Source: Tabrizicola fusiformis
GTDB lineage: Bacteria > Pseudomonadota > Alphaproteobacteria > Rhodobacterales > Rhodobacteraceae
Assembly (NCBI RefSeq): GCF_013328815.1
Contig: NZ_JABUHN010000010.1
Coordinates: 109,679-173,678, forward strand
DNA length: 64,000 bases
Reading direction: 5' to 3'
The position numbers and the translations under genes were made by a program. Numbering within the stretch: position 1 is the first letter of the stretch; every line of letters starts with the position of its first letter. Shown one piece after another: positions 37,519-47,289 of this stretch. Below the pieces are notes generated by a model. It did no database searches and had not been told where the DNA came from. It was given only the letters and a program-made list of their open reading frames with translations.

Positions 37519-38697
37519 ATGACCGAAGGCGTGGATGTGGTGATCATTGGCGGGGCGGTGATGGGCGCCTCTTGCGCCTATTGGCTGACCCGGATGCAGC
37601 CCGGCCTGCGGGTGCTGGTGGCCGAGCGTGACATCAGCTTTGCCAAAGCCTCGACCGCGCTGTCAGTCGCCTCGATCCGCTCACAGTTCTCGACGGCGGT
37701 GAATGTGGAAATCTCGCGGTTCGGCGTTGATTTTATTCGGAATTTCCCTGAACGGCTTGGGGTTGAGGCCGGGGTAGGGAGCCTGGGTCTGAAAGAAAAC
37801 GGCTATCTCTTCCTGTCGCATACCGCCGAGGGGGCCACGCTTTTGGAAGAGCTGGCCGCCATGCAGCGCAGCCACGGCGCCGCGACCGAGGTCTGGACCC
37901 CGGCGCAGGTGCAGGCGCGCTTTCCCTGGCTGAATGTCGAAGATCTGTCGGCAGGCAGCTTCGGCACCCGGGACGAAGGCTGGTTCGACAATATGGGCCT
38001 TTTGGCCGGTTTCCGCGCCGCAGCCAAGGCGCAGGGCGCGCGGTTTGTGACGGATGAGGCGGTGGGGCTGGAAATCACCGGCGGCAAGGTGACGGGCGTG
38101 CATCTGGCCAAGGGCGGGCTGATCGCCTGCAATGCTGCGGTGAATGCCGCGGGCACCCGTGCGGCCGTGGTCGCCGGCTGGGCCGGGCTTGCGCTGCCGG
38201 TCGAGCCGCGCAAACGCACGGTCTTCGTGATCGACGCCCCGAACGCGCGCCACCCCGATGCGCCCTTGCTGGTGGATACCGGATTTTACCTGCGCCCCGA
38301 GCAGGGCCAGTGGATTACCGCCACCGTGCCGCAGAACGACGGCCCCTGTGACGCCGACGATTTCGAGCCGGACCTGAACCTGTTCGAAGAGGTGATCTGG
38401 GAACAACTCTGGAACCGCGCGCCGGGCTTTGACGCGGTGAAGGTGGTGCGCCACTGGGTGGGACATTACGCCTATAACACCTTGGACCAGAACGCGATTT
38501 TGGGTCCGCACCCGGAACTGCCGAGCCTTTTCTTCATGAACGGCTTCTCCGGCCACGGTCTGCAGCAATCGCCGGCCATCGGGCGCGGCCTGGCCGAACA
38601 CATCCTGCACGGCGGCTGGCAAAGCATTGATCTGTCAGATCTTTCGATAGACCGCGTTCTGCAGGGCAAAGCCTTCCGCGAAGCCGCCGTGGTGTAA
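37519..38697 (+). CDS. FAD-dependent oxidoreductase (DAO family)
   Basis: A 392-residue flavoprotein. The N-terminal FAD-binding fold (VVIIGGAVMGASCAYWLTR) has GGAVMG in place of GxGxxG; the C terminus has the second FAD contact (LFFMNGFSGHGLQQSPAIGRGLAEHI). The plan matches the D-amino-acid oxidase, glycine oxidase and sarcosine oxidase group, so it probably oxidises an amine or an amino acid to an imine. ATG 37519 is preceded by GGAGAAGGCGAG. The frame is open further left, but only inside the divergent luxR region. It is likely controlled by that regulator. Confidence 0.88.
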   Translation: MTEGVDVVIIGGAVMGASCAYWLTRMQPGLRVLVAERDISFAKASTALSVASIRSQFSTAVNVEISRFGVDFIRNFPERLGVEAGVGSLGLKENGYLFLSHTAEGATLLEELAAMQRSHGAATEVWTPAQVQARFPWLNVEDLSAGSFGTRDEGWFDNMGLLAGFRAAAKAQGARFVTDEAVGLEITGGKVTGVHLAKGGLIACNAAVNAAGTRAAVVAGWAGLALPVEPRKRTVFVIDAPNARHPDAPLLVDTGFYLRPEQGQWITATVPQNDGPCDADDFEPDLNLFEEVIWEQLWNRAPGFDAVKVVRHWVGHYAYNTLDQNAILGPHPELPSLFFMNGFSGHGLQQSPAIGRGLAEHILHGGWQSIDLSDLSIDRVLQGKAFREAAVV

Positions 38698-38720
38698 AAA
38701 GGGCCGCCTCAGGGCGGCCC
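38696..38720 (-). terminator. Intrinsic terminator downstream of tRNA-Arg
   Basis: GGGCCGCC and GGCGGCCC with a TCAG loop (38701-38720). On the minus strand the stem is followed by five T (38700-38696), so it ends leftward transcription from the tRNA gene, 125 bases away. On the plus strand it lies just after the oxidoreductase stop and may also act as a weak terminator without a T run. Confidence 0.7.
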
Positions 38721-38741
38721 CCACCGCACGGTCAATTAACG

Positions 38742-38757
38742 CATAATCTATATTATG
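38742..38757. other. Small AT-rich dyad between oxidoreductase and tRNA
   Basis: CATAAT and ATTATG around CTAT, within an AT-rich stretch (38733-38768) unusual for this GC-rich genome. It lies on the 3' side of the tRNA-Arg gene, where integrative elements often attach, but no integrase or duplicated tRNA end is present here. Function unknown. Confidence 0.35.
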
Positions 38758-38845
38758 TCATTATAAGCTCCCGCCGCCCATGCCGATACAGCCCTGAAAT
38801 GCCTGACAAACCGTCAATACATCGAACAATCATCTGTGGGAGGTT

Positions 38846-38922
38846 TGGCGCACCCAGCACGATTCGAACGTGCGACCTTTGCCTTCGGAGGGCAACGCTC
38901 TATCCAGCTGAGCTATGGGTGC
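38846..38922 (-). tRNA. tRNA-Arg (anticodon CCG)
   Basis: The reverse complement folds into a standard 77-base cloverleaf: acceptor GCACCCA/TGGGTGC, D-arm GCTC-AGCTGGATA-GAGC, anticodon arm TTGCC-CTCCGAA-GGCAA with anticodon CCG, variable loop AGGTC, T-arm GCACG-TTCGAAT-CGTGC, discriminator G and an encoded CCA. It reads the arginine codon CGG, which is common in this genome. It has its own promoter immediately upstream and lies downstream of the suf operon on the same strand. Confidence 0.98.
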
Positions 38923-38933
38923 CTTGTCGCGCT

Positions 38934-38962
38934 GCTATAGCCTGACACGCCCGGCGGTGCAA
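38934..38962 (-). promoter_or_regulatory. Predicted tRNA-Arg promoter
   Basis: On the minus strand: TTGCAC (38962-38957), a 17-base spacer and TATAGC (38939-38934); the expected start is near 38927, five bases before the tRNA. It overlaps the hairpin CCCGGCGGT/ACCGCCGGG (38950-38977) that follows sufS, so suf read-through and tRNA initiation share this segment. Confidence 0.65.
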
Positions 38963-38981
38963 CGCGAAACCGCCGGGAAGT

Positions 38982-40202
38982 TCAGGCAAAAAGCTCGTGA
39001 CACAGTTCCAGCGCCGAGATCAGCGCATCGACTTCCTCGGTGGTGTTATAAAGGCCGAAGGACGCGCGGCAGGTCGCGTGCTGGCCCATCCGCTCCATCA
39101 GCGGCATGGCGCAATGGGTGCCGGCACGCACGGCAATGCCGCGCTTGTCCAGCACGGTCGAGATGTCATGCGCATGGGCGGCCCCTTGCAGCGTGAAGGA
39201 GAAGATCGCACCCTTATCGGTCGAATTTCCCTGTATCTGCAACCAGTTGAGGCCCGAAAACCGCGCTTGGGCATAGTCGCGCAAGGCCCGCTCATGCGCG
39301 CCGATATAGGCCATGCCGAGTGCCATCAGGTATTCAAGCGCCACGCCCATGCCGATCTGCTGCACGATGCCAGGCGTTCCGGCCTCAAACTTCATGGGCG
39401 GGTCGTTGTAGGTCACCGTGTCGCGTGTCACCTCGCGGATCATATCGCCGCCGCCAAGGAACGGCCGCATCTCGGCCATCCTCTCATGGCGAATGAATAT
39501 CGCACCGGAACCGCTTGGCCCGTATAGCTTATGTCCGGTGATCGCATAGAAGTCGCAGCCCATGGCCTGCACGTCCACCGGCATATGCACCGCGCCCTGA
39601 CTGCCATCGACCAGCACCGGCACGCCACGCGCCCGGGCGGCGGCGCAGATCGCGGCAATATCCACCACGGTTCCGGTGACATTCGACATCTGGGTCACGG
39701 CGACCAGTCGGGTTTTCGGCCCGATGGCGTCGATCACCGCCTGCGGGTCAAGATCGCCCTTGTCGTCGCAATCCACCCATTTTAGCACAACCCCTTGACG
39801 TTCCCGCAGAAAATGCCACGGAACGATATTGGCGTGATGCTCCAGCACCGACAGAACAATCTCGTCGCCCGGCTGCAAACGCGGCGCGGCCCAGGCGTAA
39901 GAGACCAGATTGATCCCCTCGGTCGTGCCCGAGGTGAAGACGATCTCCTCTTCCGACCCGGCATTCAGAAAGCGCGCAACAATGCCGCGCACCGCTTCAT
40001 ACTTTTCGGTCGCAAGATTGGAGAGATAGTGCAAGCCACGGTGAACATTGGCATATTCCATCGAATAGGCCTGCGTGACCGCATCAATCACCACCTGCGG
40101 CTTTTGCGCCGAAGCACCGTTGTCGAGATAGATCAGCGGCTTGCCGTTCACCTGCCGCGACAGGATCGGGAAATCGGCGCGGATGCGGTTCACGTCATAC
40201 AT
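38982..40202 (-). CDS. sufS: Cysteine desulfurase SufS
   Basis: A 406-residue type II cysteine desulfurase. Lys225 in ITGHKLYGPSG binds PLP; Cys364 in RAGTHCAMPLM is the persulfide-carrying residue in the RxGxHCA motif that defines the SufS group. It provides sulfur to the SufBCD scaffold. It is the last suf gene, three bases after the second YIP1-like gene. SufE, the usual sulfur acceptor, is not encoded in this window. A second desulfurase of the IscS/NifS type is at the other end of the operon. Confidence 0.96.
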   Translation of the reverse strand: MYDVNRIRADFPILSRQVNGKPLIYLDNGASAQKPQVVIDAVTQAYSMEYANVHRGLHYLSNLATEKYEAVRGIVARFLNAGSEEEIVFTSGTTEGINLVSYAWAAPRLQPGDEIVLSVLEHHANIVPWHFLRERQGVVLKWVDCDDKGDLDPQAVIDAIGPKTRLVAVTQMSNVTGTVVDIAAICAAARARGVPVLVDGSQGAVHMPVDVQAMGCDFYAITGHKLYGPSGSGAIFIRHERMAEMRPFLGGGDMIREVTRDTVTYNDPPMKFEAGTPGIVQQIGMGVALEYLMALGMAYIGAHERALRDYAQARFSGLNWLQIQGNSTDKGAIFSFTLQGAAHAHDISTVLDKRGIAVRAGTHCAMPLMERMGQHATCRASFGLYNTTEEVDALISALELCHELFA

Positions 40203-40205
40203 GGC

Positions 40206-40775
40206 TTAACCTCCCGGGCTGATGCCCAAAATCCCGACAAACAGCACGCCCACCGCCAGCGCGGTGGCCAGAATGCCCAGAAACACCATCCCCAGCCGGC
40301 GAAAGCCATGCAGCTCGGCGGTAAAGACCGTCAGCAGCCACAGGAACAGCCCCATCGCCATCAGCCCCAGCAGTTCGGCCAGAAGCGGCAGCGCAAAGAT
40401 CAGCACAAGCTGCGCCAGTTGCACCAAGAGCAGCACCGCCTCAAGCCAGGCCATCAGCGCCACCGCATCCGACAGCGCCCCGCGGCCGCCGAACAACCGT
40501 CCGATGAAGAAAATCAGAAAGGCCGCAACGCCTTGCACGGCGACCTGCATCAGCGCAAGGCCGAAGGGGCTGCCAAAGACCGCTGCCATCGCCGGATCGT
40601 CGCCCATCCCCGAGGCGAGGAATGTCAGCGCCGCCAGCACGGCCGCCAGAACCGAGGTGAGCAGAAGCGCCAGAACCGCCGTGCCCAACGGCAGCCGCAG
40701 CGCGATCACCCGCTGCGCGCCCGCCCGCGCGTCAATCACCGTATCGCGGGCCGCAAGCACCAGACCTTCCAGCAT
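40206..40775 (-). CDS. YIP1-like membrane protein (second of pair)
   Basis: A 189-residue integral membrane protein with five hydrophobic segments. Features such as GGRGALSDAVALMAWLEAVLLLVQLAQLV are typical of the YIP1 domain family. Function in bacteria is unknown. ATG 40775 shares one base with the stop of the preceding gene (TGATG), giving a shorter and more convincing start than the codon at 40817. It sits between sufD and sufS and is conserved in position in related suf operons as far as I recall. Confidence 0.75.
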   Translation of the reverse strand: MLEGLVLAARDTVIDARAGAQRVIALRLPLGTAVLALLLTSVLAAVLAALTFLASGMGDDPAMAAVFGSPFGLALMQVAVQGVAAFLIFFIGRLFGGRGALSDAVALMAWLEAVLLLVQLAQLVLIFALPLLAELLGLMAMGLFLWLLTVFTAELHGFRRLGMVFLGILATALAVGVLFVGILGISPGG

Positions 40776-41257
40776 CAGCCGCGCTCCGCCTCGACCAGCA
40801 TTGAAAGCCAGATCCACAAAAATCCGCCCCCGGCAAGCAGTTGCACCGCGATCAGCCCCGGGCTTGGCCCGATCATCCCGGCCACCAGACCCTGCAACAG
40901 CGCCACAGGTGCCACCGCCAGAAGCGCCCAGAAGAACGCCAGACGCGCCCCGAACCCCTGCCCCTTGCCGCCGACCGCCCGGGCCGCCAGATGGCTGAGA
41001 CCCGCCACGGCATAGGCCAGCAGCGGCAGGAGGAACAGGCTGCCCAGCAGCGCCCCGCCCAGCCGCGCCTCAAGCGGGGTGGTGGGGTCCAGATAGGCGG
41101 CGCGGGCATGAACCGGCCATTGCGCCACGAAGAGCAGCCCGCAAGCCGCCATCAACAGCGCAAGGGCGCGGTCTTCGCGCGGCCCCTGCCCCAGCTTCTC
41201 GCGGATCAGCGCCCTTGGGTGCCGCCATGCCCGCAGCATATCGGTCGAGACGGCCAT
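40775..41257 (-). CDS. YIP1-like membrane protein (first of pair)
   Basis: A 160-residue membrane protein. A cytoplasmic N terminus (AWRHPRALIREKLGQGPREDRAL) is followed by about four hydrophobic segments (ALLMAACGLLFVAQW, LLGSLFLLPLLAYAVAGLSHLAARA, LAFFWALLAVAPVALLQGLVAG, LIAVQLLAGGGFLWIWLSM). It resembles the YIP1 family and its neighbour downstream. The start directly follows the sufD stop, so it is translated with the suf genes. Its role in cluster assembly, if any, is unknown. Confidence 0.7.
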   Translation of the reverse strand: MAVSTDMLRAWRHPRALIREKLGQGPREDRALALLMAACGLLFVAQWPVHARAAYLDPTTPLEARLGGALLGSLFLLPLLAYAVAGLSHLAARAVGGKGQGFGARLAFFWALLAVAPVALLQGLVAGMIGPSPGLIAVQLLAGGGFLWIWLSMLVEAERG

Positions 41258-42544
41258 TCAATGCGCGTGGCGGTGAAGCCAGCCCTCCAGACGGCTGCGG
41301 ATGTCTTCGGCAATCGCCTCGTCCTCGATCTCGCCAATCGCTTCGGCAAGGAAGGCCAGCACCAAAAGCGATTGCGCCTGCCGCAGCGGCACCCCACGCG
41401 AGCGCAGGTAGTAAAGCGCGGTATCGTCAATCGCACCCGAGGTGCTGCCATGGCTGCATTTCACGTCATCGGCGTAGATTTCCAGTTCCGGCTTGGCCAG
41501 AAACTGGCTGTCGCCGTCCAGAAGCAGGCTTTGGGAAATCTGATAGCCGTCCGTCTTTTGCGCGCCGGGCTTCACCAGGATCTTGCCCTGAAACACGCCG
41601 ACGGCGCCATTCTTCAGCACCTTCTTGAAAACCTGACGGCTTTCGCAACGCTCGCCCTCATGGGTGATGAAAACGGTGTCGTCATGGTGGAAATCGCCGT
41701 CGCCCATCGAGGCGCCCGCGACATGGGCCACGGCATCGTCGCCCACCAGTTCCAGCACCGCATCGTTGCGCGTCAGGCGGCCATTGGCGGTCAGGGTGAA
41801 GGATTTGAACAGCGCCCCTGCCCCGATCCGGGCAAAGACATGGGTCGCCGCGCGGCGGGCGTGGTCACGACCCTGCGCGCGGATGTGGTGGAAGCGGGCG
41901 CCCGTCCCCACCTCGACCTCCAGCACCTTGGTAAAGCGCGCGGCAGCGGGACCGTTTTCCAAGAGCGTCAGTTCGGCACCCGGCTCAAGCTTCACGCAGT
42001 GATGCAGGATTGCATCGGAAGTCTCTGACACATGGCGATAAATCAGGGAAACCGGCTTGGCCGCCCGGCCCGTCACCCGGATCAGCACGCCGTCCGAGGC
42101 AAAGGCGCTGGCCAGCGCCGCCAGCGGGCGTTGCACCGGGGTCTGTCCCCGCGCCTCCAGCGCGCCATAAAGGCCCTGCGCCCAGTGGATATCGGCCGCG
42201 CCAGCCTCGGCAAGCCGCTCGATCTCGACCCCGGCCAGCGTCAGATCGTCCGAAGCGTCAGCATCGAACACGCCATCGGTGAAGACCAGCTTCACCCGGT
42301 CGATACCGTCGAACACCGGCGTCTCATCGCCGGCGTCAAAGGCGGCGGCGGGCGGCGCCTCGGGCGTGGTCAGGCTGGTCGGATCGGTATAGCGCCAGTA
42401 TTCATCGCGCTTGCCCGGCAGGCCCATCGCGCCCAGCCGCGCCAGCGCCTCGGACCGCGCCGCACCCAGCCAGCCACGGGCGTCAAAGGACAGGCCCGCA
42501 AGCCGCGCCGTCAGCGCATCCTGTTTCGCCTTGGGAAGGTTCAT
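41258..42544 (-). CDS. sufD: Fe-S cluster assembly protein SufD
   Basis: A 428-residue SufD with the beta-helix core (GAELTLLENGPA, GARFHHIRAQGRDH, GDFHHDDTVFITHEGERCESRQVFKKVLKNGAVGVFQGKI) and the conserved end (ADDVKCSHGSTSGAIDDTALYYLRSRGVPLRQAQSLL). It pairs with SufB and the SufC ATPase to build Fe-S clusters. It overlaps sufC by four bases (ATGA) and is followed without a gap by the YIP1-like genes. Confidence 0.96.
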   Translation of the reverse strand: MNLPKAKQDALTARLAGLSFDARGWLGAARSEALARLGAMGLPGKRDEYWRYTDPTSLTTPEAPPAAAFDAGDETPVFDGIDRVKLVFTDGVFDADASDDLTLAGVEIERLAEAGAADIHWAQGLYGALEARGQTPVQRPLAALASAFASDGVLIRVTGRAAKPVSLIYRHVSETSDAILHHCVKLEPGAELTLLENGPAAARFTKVLEVEVGTGARFHHIRAQGRDHARRAATHVFARIGAGALFKSFTLTANGRLTRNDAVLELVGDDAVAHVAGASMGDGDFHHDDTVFITHEGERCESRQVFKKVLKNGAVGVFQGKILVKPGAQKTDGYQISQSLLLDGDSQFLAKPELEIYADDVKCSHGSTSGAIDDTALYYLRSRGVPLRQAQSLLVLAFLAEAIGEIEDEAIAEDIRSRLEGWLHRHAH

Positions 42545-43299
42545 TGCGCCACCTCGGCCAGAAGATCGGCGTAACCGTTGTTCTCAACCTCAAGCGCCAG
42601 TTCCGGCCCACCCGACTTGATGATCCGGCCTGCGGCCATGATATGCACCACGTCGGGTTTGATATGGTCCAGAAGCCGTTGATAATGCGTGATGACAAGG
42701 AAAGACCGCCCGGCATCGCGCAGCGCGTTCACGCCATCGGCCACCAGCTTCATCGCATCCACGTCAAGGCCGGAATCGGTCTCGTCCAGAATGCACATCT
42801 TGGGTTCCAGCATGGCCATTTGCAGGATTTCGTTGCGCTTCTTCTCGCCGCCCGAAAAACCGACATTGACCGGACGCTTCAGCATTTCCGCGTCGATCTT
42901 CAGCGTCTTGGCCTTGGCCCGCACCAGTTTCAGGAAATCCCCGGCCGAGAGTTCCTCTTCGCCGCGGGTCTTGCGCTGCGCATTCAACGCGGTGCGCAGG
43001 AAGGTCATATTGCCAACCCCCGGAATTTCCACGGGATATTGGAAGGCAAGGAACAGGCCCGCCGCCGCCCGCTCTTCCGGCTCCATCTCCAGAAGTTCCT
43101 GCCCTTCCAGCGTGGCGGAACCCTCGGTCACTTCATAGCCATCGCGGCCCGACAGCACATAGGACAGCGTGGACTTGCCCGAGCCGTTCGGCCCCATGAT
43201 GGCATGCACCTCGCCTGCGCCAATCTTCAGATCGACACCGCGCAGGATCACCTTGTCCTCGTCTTCAAGCTTCACATGCAGGTTGTTGATTTCCAGCAT
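42541..43299 (-). CDS. sufC: Fe-S cluster assembly ATPase SufC
   Basis: A 252-residue ABC-type ATPase: Walker A GPNGSGKST (36-44), signature FSGGEKKRNE, Walker B CILDETDSGLD. The EEELSAGDFLKLVRAKAK and ETDSGLDVDAMKLVADGVN segments are specific to SufC. It powers the SufBCD scaffold in the cytoplasm. It is separated from the upstream methyltransferase gene by 30 bases with AGGATAA just before its ATG, and overlaps sufD. Confidence 0.97.
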   Translation of the reverse strand: MLEINNLHVKLEDEDKVILRGVDLKIGAGEVHAIMGPNGSGKSTLSYVLSGRDGYEVTEGSATLEGQELLEMEPEERAAAGLFLAFQYPVEIPGVGNMTFLRTALNAQRKTRGEEELSAGDFLKLVRAKAKTLKIDAEMLKRPVNVGFSGGEKKRNEILQMAMLEPKMCILDETDSGLDVDAMKLVADGVNALRDAGRSFLVITHYQRLLDHIKPDVVHIMAAGRIIKSGGPELALEVENNGYADLLAEVAQ

Positions 43300-43329
43300 T
43301 TTATCCTCATTCTACTTTTGACGGTCCCG

Positions 43330-43929
43330 TCAGCGCGGGTCCAGATAGCTGTCGGCCAGCAGCCGCAATGCCGCAGGCGACAGGGCTGTGGGGGTGAGTT
43401 CGAACCGCGCCAGCCGGCCGGCCTTTGCCACCGGCTGCACCAGAGTTTCGACACGGTGATAATGCGGGCGATCGTCGTAATCGTCCCAAAGCACGGTGAC
43501 CGGATGCGGCGTCTTCAGCATCACGGTCAGGAAACAGGCGATGCGGAACCGCCCGTCAACCAAGACGACATCCGGCGCAACGAACCCGGGTTCGTCCCAG
43601 ATTTCAATGGGATAACCGGCCCATTTCATGTGGCTGCGCAGATATTTCGGATAGCCCCAATCGCGGGTCGTGCCGATATCCGCATGATGGACCGTCACCG
43701 GCGAGGCCGGGGGATGCGCCGTGAACCAGTCGCGCATCCGCTGCGCCCAGGCCCGGTCGCTTTCAACCGAGGTCACGGTCTTGCCCGCCATCTCGGCCGC
43801 CAGCACGGTCGAGCCGCCCGAGCCATATTCCAGGATCACACGCCCCGCCGCATAGGCCGCCGCCACCGCCGCCGCCTCATCGGGCGGCAGGGTCAGTATG
43901 GGTGCCGTGTCTGCGGGCGGGACACTCAT
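43330..43929 (-). CDS. SAM-dependent methyltransferase-like protein inside suf operon
   Basis: A 199-residue protein with a class I methyltransferase-like fold: first loop ILEYGSGGSTVLAAE (G-x-G-G-S), then TSVESDRAWAQRM (acidic residue at the end of strand 2) and APDVVLVDGRFRIACFL. Proteins like this are found near surface-polysaccharide or sulfotransferase genes. The substrate is unknown. ATG 43929 overlaps the stop of the FkbM-type gene by four bases, so the two form a coupled pair inserted between sufB and sufC. Confidence 0.75.
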   Translation of the reverse strand: MSVPPADTAPILTLPPDEAAAVAAAYAAGRVILEYGSGGSTVLAAEMAGKTVTSVESDRAWAQRMRDWFTAHPPASPVTVHHADIGTTRDWGYPKYLRSHMKWAGYPIEIWDEPGFVAPDVVLVDGRFRIACFLTVMLKTPHPVTVLWDDYDDRPHYHRVETLVQPVAKAGRLARFELTPTALSPAALRLLADSYLDPR

Positions 43930-44831
43930 TTGACGGCCTTGAATTTGGGGGACAAGAGATGATCGGGCAAAAGCCGCAGATAGGCGTCGGCCAGATTGCG
44001 CCGGGCCAGCCCGCGGCGCACCGCCTCGTCCAGACAATACAGCACAAGACTGTGACTTTCGAGGACCAAAGACGCCAGCAGCGTCAGATGCAGAACCTGC
44101 TGGTCACTCCATCCGGCGATCCCGGCAGGGTTGCGGATATAGGCCACATCGCCATCAACCGCCTGATCGGCCGTCGCCTCACGCGCCAGAAACTTGCGCC
44201 GCGACGAGTTCAGTTGAAAACTGTTGATCGACAGCAGCTTGTGGATGGCAAAGCCCTGCGCCGTCAGCACGGCATCCACGCCAGCCGCCATCGGCTCGCC
44301 TTCATAAAGGCGGAAATAGCGCTGTTCGGTAATCACGACCACGGCTTCGCCCAAGGCGCCGAGGGCATGGGCCAGCACCGCCGCTTCGCCACCCTGAATG
44401 TCGATCTTGATCAGATCAACCGCACCCAGCGTATCGAGATCGTCCAGCCGGACGGTCTGGAACGGCACTTTGGCAGTGATTTCCTGCCAGTCGCCGGTGG
44501 CAAGGATACGGGCTTCAGGATTGGGCGGAAAGACCGAGGCAAACCCCTGCGAGGTGTAAAGATGCAGGATCTGCGCACTGCCATCGCCGACGGCATGGGG
44601 AAAATAGGTCTCGTTCGGGCCCTTGTCGCGCATCAGGGCGGCAAATGCTTTGTCCTGCGGCTCGAATCCCACCACGTCGCATCCGCCCAGCCGCAGCAAG
44701 GCCGCATAAGGCGCCGCGTCCAGCAGCGGATTGGCACCGACATCCACCACCCGCGTCAGGCGCGCGAAAGGCAGTTCGGCGCGCAACAGCGCCAGATGTG
44801 CCGCAAGTGTCGAGACCTCGGTCTCAGCCAA
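43926..44831 (-). CDS. FkbM-family methyltransferase inside suf operon
   Basis: A 301-residue FkbM-type methyltransferase: [23 protein letters not shown] (SAM loop), [11 protein letters not shown] (acidic residue after strand 2), [31 protein letters not shown] (the FkbM signature IKIDIQGGE), then a C-terminal extension of about 100 residues. FkbM enzymes usually O-methylate sugars or secondary metabolites, so presence in an Fe-S operon is odd. It overlaps YbjQ by eight bases and the next methyltransferase-like gene by four. Confidence 0.88.
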   Translation of the reverse strand: MAETEVSTLAAHLALLRAELPFARLTRVVDVGANPLLDAAPYAALLRLGGCDVVGFEPQDKAFAALMRDKGPNETYFPHAVGDGSAQILHLYTSQGFASVFPPNPEARILATGDWQEITAKVPFQTVRLDDLDTLGAVDLIKIDIQGGEAAVLAHALGALGEAVVVITEQRYFRLYEGEPMAAGVDAVLTAQGFAIHKLLSINSFQLNSSRRKFLAREATADQAVDGDVAYIRNPAGIAGWSDQQVLHLTLLASLVLESHSLVLYCLDEAVRRGLARRNLADAYLRLLPDHLLSPKFKAVK

Positions 44832-45135
44832 GACGCACCGCCGTTCCCGAGGCCGAGACCATCAGCATGTTGTTGATCACCTCATAGTCGAGGTCCACCC
44901 CGACAATGGCCTGCGCCCCCAGCGCCGCGGCCTTTTGCTCCATCTCGCGCAGCGCGGTTTCACGGGCGCGGCCCAATTCCTGTTCATAGGCAGCCGAGCG
45001 GCCACCCACGATGTCACGGATGCCCGCGAAGAGGTCGCGGAAGATGTTGGCGCCCAGAATGGCCTCGCCGGTGACGATGCCCAGATAGCCGGTGATGGCA
45101 CGGCCTTCGATCGAGGGGGTGGTGGTGACGATCAT
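44824..45135 (-). CDS. YbjQ/UPF0145 family protein
   Basis: A 103-residue protein with the YbjQ pattern: [23 protein letters not shown], then [26 protein letters not shown] and a C-terminal [11 protein letters not shown]. Some members are called heavy-metal-binding, but no cysteine or histidine cluster is seen here. E. coli YbjQ forms a pentamer of unknown function. It overlaps its neighbours on both sides, so it is clearly part of the suf transcript. Confidence 0.88.
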   Translation of the reverse strand: MIVTTTPSIEGRAITGYLGIVTGEAILGANIFRDLFAGIRDIVGGRSAAYEQELGRARETALREMEQKAAALGAQAIVGVDLDYEVINNMLMVSASGTAVRLG

Positions 45136-45743
45136 CCGTTTGCTCCGCTTACGGGGGTCATCAGACCCGGCAACTCAAACCCGAGGTTTGCGAGCCCGGC
45201 CTGAAAGGCGCCGTGGAACGGCAGCCAAAGGAACAAGCCCATCACAAACCCCATCAGAAACCGGCTGGTCCTTATGGCCCCCATGAGGGCAAGGCTGATC
45301 AGCCGCCACAACACCACGGCCACCAGCGCCGCTGCGATCACCGCCCAAAGGCCCTTGGTCTCCAGATGGTCAAAAGCCCAGTCCACCACATGCGGCCCCC
45401 GTGTCAGCAGCGCCGCCGAACCGGCAAAGGACAGGAACAAAGCACCCGACATCAGCCCGGCAACGCCGCCCAGCGTGAGGTCGATGGCCGCGCGGTCTGC
45501 CCCCGGGTCGCGGATTGGCTGCACCGCCGCGTCGGCTGAACCGGCTGCCGCCCGTCGCGCCCGCAGATGCGGCACCATCCACAGCGCCGCAAAGGCCAGC
45601 GCGAGCGGCAGCGTCACCTCGCGCCGCTCCAGCAGCGCCGGATCACGCCAGAGTGCAACGCCGATTCCGCCGCCCAGAACGGCCAAGGCCGCACCGCGCC
45701 AGAGGCGGCCTCCTGTGGCAATCTGGCGCGCCCGCTCCGCCAT
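45132..45743 (-). CDS. Membrane protein of unknown function in suf operon
   Basis: 203 residues with about five hydrophobic segments (residues near 16-32, 43-57, 90-112, 130-150, 160-180). No family recognised. It overlaps the sufB stop by one base (TGATG) and the YbjQ start by four, so it is translated together with them. Positioned immediately after sufB, where related species also carry a hypothetical gene as far as I recall. Confidence 0.7.
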   Translation of the reverse strand: MAERARQIATGGRLWRGAALAVLGGGIGVALWRDPALLERREVTLPLALAFAALWMVPHLRARRAAAGSADAAVQPIRDPGADRAAIDLTLGGVAGLMSGALFLSFAGSAALLTRGPHVVDWAFDHLETKGLWAVIAAALVAVVLWRLISLALMGAIRTSRFLMGFVMGLFLWLPFHGAFQAGLANLGFELPGLMTPVSGANG

Positions 45744-47251
45744 CAGCCCACAGAACCCTCAAGGCTGATCGCCACAAGGCTTTGCGCCTCCATGGCAAAC
45801 TCCATCGGCAGGGCTTGCAGCACTTCCTTGCAGAAGCCGTTCACCACCAGCGCCACCGCCTCTTCTTCATCCATGCCACGGCTGCGGCAGTAGAAGAGTT
45901 GATCGTCGTCCACCTTCGAGGTGGTCGCCTCATGCTCGACGCGCGAGGAGTTGTTCTTCACCTCAATATAGGGAACCGTATGGGCGCCGCATTTGTCGCC
46001 GATCAGGAGGCTGTCGCATTGGGTGTAATTGCGGCTGTCGGTGGCCTTGGGGTGCATCGACACCAGCCCGCGATAGGTGTTCTGCGCGCGGCCCGCCGAA
46101 ATCCCCTTGGACACGATGCGCGACTTGGTGCGCTTGCCCAGATGGATCATCTTGGTGCCGGTGTCGGCCTGTTGGGCATTGTTGGCGATGGCGATGGAGT
46201 AGAACTCCCCTTGGCTGTCATTGCCGCGCAGAATGCAGGACGGATATTTCCATGTGATCGCCGAGCCGGTTTCCACTTGCGTCCACATCACCTTGGCCCG
46301 GTCGCCCCGGCAATCGGCGCGCTTGGTGACAAAGTTGTAGATGCCGCCCTTGCCGTTCTCATCGCCCGGATACCAGTTCTGGACGGTGGAATACTTCACC
46401 TCGGCGTCTTCCAGAATGACGATTTCCACAACGGCGGCATGGAGTTGGTGGGTGTCCCTCTTCGGCGCGGTGCAACCTTCGAGGTAGGACACATAGCTGC
46501 CCTTGTCGGCAATGATCAGCGTCCGCTCAAACTGGCCGGTGTTTTCGGCATTGATGCGGAAATAGGTCGAAAGCTCCATCGGGCATTTGGTGCCCGGCGG
46601 GATGTAGACAAAGGAACCATCTGAAAACACGGCGGAATTCAGCGTGGCAAAGAAATTGTCCGACTGCGGCACGACCGAGCCCAGATATTTCTGCACCAGT
46701 TCGGGATGTTCGCGCACCGCTTCGGAGATCGAGCAGAAGATCACCCCGGCCTTGGCCAGTTCCGCCTTGAAGGTGGTGCCGACCGAAACCGAATCGAAGA
46801 CGGCATCCACGGCCACCTTGCGCTCACCCTCGGGCGCCTCGACACCGGCCAGAAGCGCTTGTTCCTTCAGCGGAATTCCGAGTTTCGCATAGGTGGCCAG
46901 CAGTTTCGGGTCCACCTCGTCCAGCGATTTGGGCTTCACGCCCATGCTCTTGGGCTTGGCGTAGTAATACTGGTCCTGATAGTCGATTTCCGGGTAATGC
47001 AGCATGGCCCAACGCGGCTCTTCCATCTGCAACCAGCGGCGATAGGCGGCAAGGCGCCAGTCCAGCATCCATGCCGGTTCGCCGTTCTTTTCGGAAATCA
47101 GCCGCACGATATCCTCCGACAGGCCCTTGGGGGCATATTCGGTTTCAATCTCGGTTTCCCAGCCGTATTTGTATTTGCCCGCCATGGCCTGAACGGTTTC
47201 GATGGTTTCCCGATCGACGCCATCCCGCACTTCAGTTTCCAAAGCCGCCAT
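45743..47251 (-). CDS. sufB: Fe-S cluster assembly scaffold protein SufB
   Basis: A 502-residue SufB with the full set of family segments: [111 protein letters not shown] and the end segment [44 protein letters not shown]. It carries the nascent cluster with SufC and SufD. ATG 47251 is preceded by AGGAAAGGA, a better site than the ATG at 47269. SufC and SufD are separated from it by four inserted genes. Confidence 0.97.
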   Translation of the reverse strand: MAALETEVRDGVDRETIETVQAMAGKYKYGWETEIETEYAPKGLSEDIVRLISEKNGEPAWMLDWRLAAYRRWLQMEEPRWAMLHYPEIDYQDQYYYAKPKSMGVKPKSLDEVDPKLLATYAKLGIPLKEQALLAGVEAPEGERKVAVDAVFDSVSVGTTFKAELAKAGVIFCSISEAVREHPELVQKYLGSVVPQSDNFFATLNSAVFSDGSFVYIPPGTKCPMELSTYFRINAENTGQFERTLIIADKGSYVSYLEGCTAPKRDTHQLHAAVVEIVILEDAEVKYSTVQNWYPGDENGKGGIYNFVTKRADCRGDRAKVMWTQVETGSAITWKYPSCILRGNDSQGEFYSIAIANNAQQADTGTKMIHLGKRTKSRIVSKGISAGRAQNTYRGLVSMHPKATDSRNYTQCDSLLIGDKCGAHTVPYIEVKNNSSRVEHEATTSKVDDDQLFYCRSRGMDEEEAVALVVNGFCKEVLQALPMEFAMEAQSLVAISLEGSVG

Positions 47252-47289
47252 GGCTTGTCCTTTCCTCATAAGGGGTTACCCCCCGTCAT

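Noticed and set aside
38690..38930. Integration site for a genomic island at tRNA-Arg
   Set aside because: There is an AT-rich patch on the 3' side, but no integrase, no repeated tRNA end and no foreign gene block next to it.
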